The notes below the pieces were generated by a model that had not been told where the DNA came from, ran no database searches, and saw nothing but the letters and a program-made list of their open reading frames with translations. Positions 58,688-64,000 of a stretch of 64,000 nucleotides of DNA are shown here, in pieces; the stretch's first letter is position 1; every line of letters begins with the position of its first letter. Location of the stretch: NCBI GenBank assembly GCA_965246845.1, contig CBDFFR010000007.1:34479-98478 (forward strand). Direction: 5' to 3'. Origin of the DNA: JBBRMW01 sp965246845. GTDB taxonomy: Bacteria; Chloroflexota; Anaerolineae; Aggregatilineales; UBA2796. Position numbers and translations under genes: made by a program.

Positions 58688-59281
58688 TCAAGTATTCAGG
58701 CGTGACAGGGGTGCAGTTCTGCCGGACTTCGGGAAGAGGCGCGAGCGTCGAATCGTGCGCGCCTGCCGGAAGTGATCGAGGTCGTGCAGGAGTTGAAGCA
58801 GCAGGAAGGCTTTCTGGTTCATTTCCCCGAAACCGGCAATCTTTACACGGCGCTCGTCGCGCACCGGGTCGTAGGTCTCATCGATGAGTTGTTGCAGGTC
58901 GCGCGTGGCTTTATCGAGTTCGGTAATCAGTCGCGCGCCAGTCTCGCCCTTCTCCGCACCGCCACCCGGATCGCGTGGTACGGGGTCGATGTGCGGGCGC
59001 GTACTTTCGGAGATGTCGATGAAGGCGTTATAGGTATTGCCCTGCGCCGCGACGATATGGGTATAGATTTCACTGAGCGAATACGCTTCGGCTTCCGGGC
59101 TATAATTCATCTGCTCATCGCTGAGGCCAGCGAGCAGTTTGAGCATATTCTGGCGCTGGTTCATGAACGCGCGCATCATATCCGGCATTGCGAACCCAGC
59201 GGCCACTTCTACGACGTTTTTACCTTCGCCGTAGATTGCATTCGCGGCAAGTTCGAGCGCGGCGGCATCGATTTCAGCCAA
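58688..59281 (-). CDS. DinB-like helical-bundle protein
   Basis: The 197-residue protein has the DinB/YfiT helix bundle look: MMRAFMNQRQNMLKLLAGLS, YSLSEIYTHIVAAQGNTYN with the first His, and QLLHDLDHFRQARTI with two more His near the end. These three form the typical metal site. Such proteins often bind thiol cofactors or carry out thiol-S-transfer. The front 35 residues and the tail (RLFPKSGRTAPLSRL) are not conserved. The gene follows serA's promoter side and is separate from the ABC genes. Confidence 0.78.
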   Translation of the reverse strand: MAEIDAAALELAANAIYGEGKNVVEVAAGFAMPDMMRAFMNQRQNMLKLLAGLSDEQMNYSPEAEAYSLSEIYTHIVAAQGNTYNAFIDISESTRPHIDPVPRDPGGGAEKGETGARLITELDKATRDLQQLIDETYDPVRDERRVKIAGFGEMNQKAFLLLQLLHDLDHFRQARTIRRSRLFPKSGRTAPLSRLNT

Positions 59282-59362
59282 GTTCTCGCTCCTGATGATG
59301 ATTGTTGGGTGCGATGGGCGAACCCCGTCACGAATGCGTATTCTACCGCGTTACTCTGCAAT

Positions 59363-60553
59363 TCACCGTGTCGGCAGGTCGTCGGTACGGCGTGCGTACC
59401 CTGTCAGTTCGACATAGCCGTACCCCGTCAGTGCCTTCGCACCCTGCGTCCCGGTGATGCGGCTCGCACCTTCCCAATATACCCCGGTCGCGTTCACTTC
59501 CTGATCGCTCATCAGCGGTTCGATGTTCAGGATAATTGGGTCGCCCTGCTGCGGCGTGACCGTCACGTGCCATTTGGCAGGATATACCGCGTTGCTATGC
59601 GGGCTGCTCCAGCGCGCGAGTTCCTCGATCTTGTATTGCGATAGCACCAGATGTTCATAGCTGCCATCGGCATTGATCAGTGTGCCGTCACTAGTCGTCT
59701 CGTAGGTCCCATCCGTGCGCCGAATGCGGTAAAGCATCAACTCGCGGTTGTCGTCGAGTTGCAGACTGAACCAATCCCACCCGGTCGCGTCCTTGCTCAA
59801 GCCACTGGTGCTGTATTCGTGGTCCTTCCAGCTCGCGCCACGCACCGCGACGGGCTGCCCATTGAGCGTGATCGTCCCCTGTGTCTCGAGCCGCGAGAGC
59901 GAATAGTAGTAGCTCGCGTTGCCGGGTTCAGGGCTTTTCGCGCTCAATCCCCGGTCGCCTTGCAGCGTCGGAGGCTTGACCTGCTTCACCATCAGGTCAA
60001 TGGCGAAGCCCTTCTTGTCGGCAGCGGTCAGGCGCATGGTTTGCGCGTTTGCGTCCTGCGCGAGCATTTCCCAATCTTCGATCCAGACGCGCACCTGCGG
60101 GTCAGTGGTCGCCCCGGCGAGGCCAGCCGCGCCGCGCGCGTAGCGGTCTGCTTCGTAGAAACGGTTGCTTTGAATATCGCTGACGGTGAAGTGCGCGAAG
60201 TAAAGCTGGTTGGTCCCCCATGCGGAGGCGCGTTCCGGCGCGGTCGGCGCGAGCGAGCGGCGAAAGATCGTCAACTGATAGCCGAAGCGCCGCCCCGCAT
60301 CCGTCGCGAGGTTGCCGGTGTAGTACCACCATTCGGTTTGATAGTCCGGGTGCGCGCCGAAGTCTCGCGGGAAGGTGAACTCGCGCACGTCGAACGCCCG
60401 CGCATAGCCCGCCGTGTTCGTATCCGCGAGCGCGCCGATTACATCCGCGCCGTAGGTTTGCGCGGTTTGTCCGCGTAACTGCGTGGCCGCGACCGCAATG
60501 AGCGCCGCAACCACGACGACGATAATCCCGAATGTGAGAATGCGTGTACGCAT
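59363..60553 (-). CDS. AttH/CrtC-like secreted lipocalin-fold protein
   Basis: The 396-residue protein has a signal anchor (ILTFGIIVVVVAALIAVAA) and the fold of AttH and hydroxyneurosporene synthase CrtC: DYQTEWWYYTGNL, GRRFGYQLTIFRRSL, RGASWKDHEYSTSGL, and GWDWFSLQLDDNRELMLYRI. Here it goes with a double-FtsX permease and an ATPase as in AttEFGH ABC systems, so it is likely the secreted partner of that transporter and not a carotenoid enzyme. Function may be to bind or process a lipid outside the membrane. An unknown gene lies between it and the permease. Confidence 0.85.
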   Translation of the reverse strand: MRTRILTFGIIVVVVAALIAVAATQLRGQTAQTYGADVIGALADTNTAGYARAFDVREFTFPRDFGAHPDYQTEWWYYTGNLATDAGRRFGYQLTIFRRSLAPTAPERASAWGTNQLYFAHFTVSDIQSNRFYEADRYARGAAGLAGATTDPQVRVWIEDWEMLAQDANAQTMRLTAADKKGFAIDLMVKQVKPPTLQGDRGLSAKSPEPGNASYYYSLSRLETQGTITLNGQPVAVRGASWKDHEYSTSGLSKDATGWDWFSLQLDDNRELMLYRIRRTDGTYETTSDGTLINADGSYEHLVLSQYKIEELARWSSPHSNAVYPAKWHVTVTPQQGDPIILNIEPLMSDQEVNATGVYWEGASRITGTQGAKALTGYGYVELTGYARRTDDLPTR

Positions 60554-60562
60554 GGGTGAGTC

Positions 60563-61093
60563 CTACTGTGTTTTCTCTTGTGACCAATCGATTGGTTCAC
60601 CTGCCGACCATTTCCAATCTCCGGCAACGATGTCTAGCGTGAACTCTTCACCAACGGCCAAATAATGTTGCACTTGATGCTGTTCTATCTCATTTGGTTC
60701 AAGCAATTGCGATTGTATGACTTGATACATACGCGGGTCGGGACACACGCCAGAGTTTAACCACATAGCGTTATATTGTTTCTCCCGAACACTCAAATTC
60801 ATTTCCTCCGTAAATCTGAGCGGAACGTCGGTCCAGTCATAAAGATTTTCATCCATCCCCCCACCTTCCAGCGTTATGTAGTTCACACGCACACGCTTGA
60901 GTTTCTTGAACGTGACCGTAACAAGCCTCTCTTCTTTGGCAGTTGCATCCAAGAGAAACGAGGCAATGAATGAAAGGGTTCGACTTCCATAGTCATTGAT
61001 TTCGAGTCGAAGATAGGGTGTTGCGAGGGCGATTTGCCAGGGAACAGCTATCGGGACTAATCGCTCAAGAAGAGAGTCTTGATTTTGAGCCAT
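60563..61093 (-). CDS. Unknown AT-rich orphan within the ABC operon
   Basis: The 176-residue product is soluble, starts MAQNQDSLLERLVPIAVPWQ, and has strands such as RLVTVTFKKLKRVRVNYITL and ends GDWKWSAGEPIDWSQE. No motif is familiar. Its GC content is lower than the flanking ABC genes. It lies between permease and AttH-like genes on the same strand with short gaps, so it is probably expressed with them. It may be an inserted cargo gene; the three other AT-rich orphans in the window look alike in style but not in sequence. Confidence 0.65.
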   Translation of the reverse strand: MAQNQDSLLERLVPIAVPWQIALATPYLRLEINDYGSRTLSFIASFLLDATAKEERLVTVTFKKLKRVRVNYITLEGGGMDENLYDWTDVPLRFTEEMNLSVREKQYNAMWLNSGVCPDPRMYQVIQSQLLEPNEIEQHQVQHYLAVGEEFTLDIVAGDWKWSAGEPIDWSQEKTQ

Positions 61094-61107
61094 GCAACCC
61101 TATATTT

Positions 61108-63687
61108 CTACTCCGACCTCAACGCCTGACTCGGCTGCACGCGCCCCATCTGTATCGCGGGGTAAATCCCGGCCAGTAGCGCCGCGATCAGCGCCACTGC
61201 GAACGCCTGCGTATAGAACTCCGGCTTTAATTGCAGGTCAATCGACCAGCCGAAGCTGCGCACATTGATGATATACAGCAGCACCCACGCCAGCACCGTC
61301 CCAACCGGGAGCGCGAGCAGCCCCGCCGCCATGCCCATCAGCCCGGTTTCGAGCAAAGTCAGCCGGAATAACTGCCAGCGCGTCAACCCATTCGCGCGCA
61401 TCGTGCCGAGTTCGCGCCGCCGTTCGAGTTGCAGCGCCATCAGCGCGGAGAAGATGCCGATGAATGAAACGACCGTCGCGAGCAGGTTGAGCGCCGTCGT
61501 GATCAGGAAGGTCTGGTCGAAGATGACGAGGACGCCATCAAGCAGTTCTTTGTTGGAGCGAACGACCAACTCCTGCCTGCCCGCGAATAGTGCGCGGAGC
61601 GTCGCGACAGTCTGCCGCACATCCACGCCCGGTTTGAGGAACGCCGCCACCGTCGAAATCGCGGTATCGTCCCAATACTTGCGGTACTGGCTCATCTCCA
61701 TCAGGACGAGGCCGCTGGTCCCGCCATAGTCATAGAACACGCCGACAATCGGGAAGGTCTGCGGTCCCTTGTCGGTGCGGAAGGTGAGCGCCTGCCCCGG
61801 TCCAATCGGAATATTGCGGCTGCGTGCGAAGGTCTCCGTGACCGTCACACCGCCATTTTTTTGCGCTTCCCAAATCTGGTCGAAGGTCCCGATGCTCCAC
61901 AGGAATTTACGCCCGCCCTGCGAAATATCGTAGGTAATCGCGTTGAGCGAAGCCGGGAGCGGGTCATCGACAAGCGGCGCGGAGACATTGCGCGCGACGC
62001 TGATCCGCTCCACGCCCGGTACAGCGGCGACCTGATCCGCGACGGCGGGATCAACGGGTAATTCCTGCTTGGTCGCGCTGATCGAGGGCGGCGAAATCAC
62101 AATATCGGCGCGGATTGTTGTCTGCAACCAATCCTGCACCGTCCCGCGGAAGCTGCCGACCATCGCGCTCACGCCGACGATCACGCTCACCGCGACCATC
62201 AGCGCCGCGACCGCGACCGACGTGCGGCTCAACGAGCGCAATATTGAGCGCGGAGCCATGCGCCCCAGCACGCCCGCGACCGCGCCGAGCGGCTCCCGTA
62301 TCAGGGTGAGGAAGACGAGCATCACGACGGGCGTGAACAGCGCGAAGCCGATGATCACCGCGAACAGCCCGGCGAAGTTGAGCGTCATCTCACGCGATTG
62401 CATCAGAAAGTACGCCACTACCAGCAGCGCCGCGCCGATGGCCGTCACGAGCGGGATCGCGCGCCGGATTTTCGCCTCAATGTCGCTGCGCTTGAGCGCG
62501 CCTGTCGGTGGTGTCGTCGTCGCTTCCAGCGCGGGGACCACCGCCGCGAGCAGCGCCGCGCCTACGCCAATCCCGACGCCCTTCACGAACGTGAACGGGT
62601 CGACGTTCACGCCGCGCACCTGCACCGTGAAGTACAGGCTGCTCACCGTCTGCGTGACGAGGCCGACTGCCAGCCGCCCCATGATCACGCCGAGCGCGAG
62701 GCCAATCACCGCGCCGACCGCGCTTAATACCAGCGCTTCGCTCAGAATCATCGCGAATATCTGCCGCCGTGTCACGCCGAGCGCGCGCAGCGTACCGAGG
62801 ATCGGGCGGCGCTGCACGACCGAAAACGTGACGGTGTTGTAAATCAGGAACATGCCGACGACCAGCGCCAGCAGCGAAAGCGCAGTCAGGCTCAGATTGA
62901 ACGAAGCGGTCATACCCGCGACGGCGTTGCTTGTCGCGGTGGCGGTCGTGACCGCCGCGCCTGCGGGCAAAATGGCGCGGATCGACGCGAGCATTGCTTC
63001 ACCCGCCGCGCCTTCCGGCACGATCAAATCAATCTTCGTGATGCGCCCAACCTTGCCGAGGATTTCCTGCGCGGTACTGATGTCTGTGATCAGCAAATCC
63101 TGCAAGCCCTGCCGCGTCACCGAATCCGAGGTACGCAGCAATCCCACAATAGTTACGGTATAGCGCTGCGCACCGTAGCGAAGCGTCAGCTTGTCCCCGG
63201 ATTTGAAACCGTGATCGCTCGCCAGCACTTCGGAGATGAGTGCGGTATTCGGCTGCGTGATGAACGCTTGCAAGTCATTCAGCGGAAGCGCGGTCCCGCC
63301 CTGCGTCGCGCCGCCGCTCGCGAGGTAATTGCGGAAAGGCGCTTCCGCAAAGGCATCCACTCCGAAGAGGTGCAGCGGCTGTGAGTCGAGTTCCAGCACC
63401 TGCACGTATTCATCGACGACGGGCGCGGCCTCGCGAATCTTCAAATCGACCTTGAGCCGCGTATAAAGCGAGTCGGGGAGTCCGGTCGGTCCACCGTCGA
63501 TAGTATGAGTCGCGCGCCCCGCGATGCTCTCCGTGAAGAGGCCGAACGCACGCGACGCGGAGCCATTCGCAATATCAATCGCGACGATCAGCGCGACGCC
63601 GAGCGCCACACCCAGCACGAACAGCGCCGATTGGAGCGGCCTGCGCAGCGCAGAACGGAAGACGACGCGCCACAACGTTGCGGTCAT
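61108..63687 (-). CDS. ABC transporter permease with two FtsX domains (AttF/AttG-like)
   Basis: The 859-residue membrane protein has a MacB-type periplasmic region and two FtsX units. The first unit ends in segments near residues 260-390 (LSLTALSLLALVVGMFLIYN, RRPILGTLRALGVTRRQIFA). A further four-helix region lies near 400-520. The second unit is at the C-terminus (LERRRELGTMRANGLTRWQL, then AGIYPAIQMGRVQPSQALRS). Both units keep the RR-LGT-RA-G-TR coupling helix. It would move or extract lipids or lipoproteins using the ATPase. Its start overlaps the ATPase stop by ATGA. Confidence 0.9.
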   Translation of the reverse strand: MTATLWRVVFRSALRRPLQSALFVLGVALGVALIVAIDIANGSASRAFGLFTESIAGRATHTIDGGPTGLPDSLYTRLKVDLKIREAAPVVDEYVQVLELDSQPLHLFGVDAFAEAPFRNYLASGGATQGGTALPLNDLQAFITQPNTALISEVLASDHGFKSGDKLTLRYGAQRYTVTIVGLLRTSDSVTRQGLQDLLITDISTAQEILGKVGRITKIDLIVPEGAAGEAMLASIRAILPAGAAVTTATATSNAVAGMTASFNLSLTALSLLALVVGMFLIYNTVTFSVVQRRPILGTLRALGVTRRQIFAMILSEALVLSAVGAVIGLALGVIMGRLAVGLVTQTVSSLYFTVQVRGVNVDPFTFVKGVGIGVGAALLAAVVPALEATTTPPTGALKRSDIEAKIRRAIPLVTAIGAALLVVAYFLMQSREMTLNFAGLFAVIIGFALFTPVVMLVFLTLIREPLGAVAGVLGRMAPRSILRSLSRTSVAVAALMVAVSVIVGVSAMVGSFRGTVQDWLQTTIRADIVISPPSISATKQELPVDPAVADQVAAVPGVERISVARNVSAPLVDDPLPASLNAITYDISQGGRKFLWSIGTFDQIWEAQKNGGVTVTETFARSRNIPIGPGQALTFRTDKGPQTFPIVGVFYDYGGTSGLVLMEMSQYRKYWDDTAISTVAAFLKPGVDVRQTVATLRALFAGRQELVVRSNKELLDGVLVIFDQTFLITTALNLLATVVSFIGIFSALMALQLERRRELGTMRANGLTRWQLFRLTLLETGLMGMAAGLLALPVGTVLAWVLLYIINVRSFGWSIDLQLKPEFYTQAFAVALIAALLAGIYPAIQMGRVQPSQALRSE

Positions 63688-64000
63688 GGCAGCGCCCCGG
63701 TAGGAATAGCGGGCGCGCGCTCGCGGTCGGTTTGCAGCTTGCCCTCGTGGATGCGATAGACCACATCCGCGAAGGGAACCACATCCGCGCTGTGCGTCGC
63801 CATGATCAGCGTCTTTCCGGCCTCGCGCGTGAGTTCGAGCAGCAAATCGAGGACTAGCTTGCCGTTCTCCTCATCGAGGTTCCCGGTCGGCTCATCCGCG
63901 AGGATCAACTGCGGCTCGTGGACCAGCGCACGCGCAATCGCGACGCGCTGCTGTTCGCCGCCGGAGAGCCGATCCGGGTAGGTCGCTTCGCGGTCCGCGA
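63684..64000 (-). CDS. ABC transporter ATPase, C-terminal part (LolD/MacB-like)
   Basis: The gene runs out of the window; the last 105 residues are visible. They include the signature LSGGEQQRVAIARALVHEP, Walker B LILADEPTGNLDEEN, and the switch His in LIMATHSADVV. This is the LolD/MacB group that serves FtsX-type permeases. It is translationally coupled to the permease by ATGA. The Walker A part lies outside. Confidence 0.92.
   Translation of the reverse strand, partial: ADREATYPDRLSGGEQQRVAIARALVHEPQLILADEPTGNLDEENGKLVLDLLLELTREAGKTLIMATHSADVVPFADVVYRIHEGKLQTDRERAPAIPTGALP

Overview
The window looks like a chromosomal segment of a member of the Chloroflexota (Anaerolineae-like). This is an inference. 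It rests on the mix of a Ser/Thr kinase fused to an extracellular sugar-binding domain, mevalonate-pathway diphosphomevalonate decarboxylase, a TadB/TadC pair, a class D-type sortase, high GC with codon use to match, and short GTAG-headed palindromic repeats of the kind scattered through genomes of this phylum. No rRNA is present, so the taxonomic call is moderate only.

Layout. Positions 1-1350 are a graveyard: the 3' part of a DDE transposase gene, a membrane-protein gene cut by it, the N-terminus of an IS630-type transposase and the tail of a WD40 protein. Positions 1350-8603 are a plasmid-like integrated element, all coded on the minus strand: ParM-like actin, ParR-like partner, a stretch of six strong hairpins, HU-like protein, MobC-like protein, relaxase and a primase-helicase. 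Its right edge is the 3' half of a tRNA-Lys(CTT) gene with its native terminator, so the element sits in a tRNA gene whose intact copy and integrase should lie left of the window. Positions 8750-15650 are accessory: a PadR regulator with an alpha/beta hydrolase, two tRNAs, a MerA-like flavoprotein, an AT-rich operon holding an unknown gene plus three tandem mini-genes that resemble the C-terminal domain of RNA polymerase alpha, and a secreted-protein gene split by a complete IS982-type insertion.

Positions 15.7-37 kb are mostly housekeeping and metabolism: polA, the sensor kinase, cytochrome P450, a HEPN-type gene pair, a UbiD decarboxylase coupled to an E2-type acyltransferase, an ammonium transporter, rplS, a class I glutamine amidotransferase-type peptidase, murI, ilvD, a prepilin peptidase, xylulokinase and diphosphomevalonate decarboxylase. 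Positions 37-52 kb hold small regulators and orphans, an MFS exporter, a sugar-dehydrogenase-like secreted protein, a TMEM175-type channel, a PfkB kinase with a DegT aminotransferase, a DRB0094-type RNA ligase, an IscA-type Fe-S protein, two tandem Uma2 nucleases, tadC-tadB, and a methyltransferase-sortase-membrane protein operon.

Positions 52-57 kb are the rpsK-rpsD-rpoA-rplQ-truA and rplM-rpsI ribosomal operons on the minus strand, with promoters, a leader hairpin and a terminator. TruA has no standard start codon after the rplQ stop. Positions 57-64 kb hold an orphan histidine kinase, serA, a DinB-like protein and an AttEFGH-type ABC system (ATPase, double-FtsX permease, secreted AttH/CrtC-like protein), which has an AT-rich orphan gene inserted in it and runs out of the window.

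The best candidates for something undescribed are the tandem alpha-CTD-like mini-gene operon (12.3-13.5 kb), the hairpin array in the integrated element (6.5-6.7 kb), and the UbiD/E2 pair (23.1-25.8 kb).
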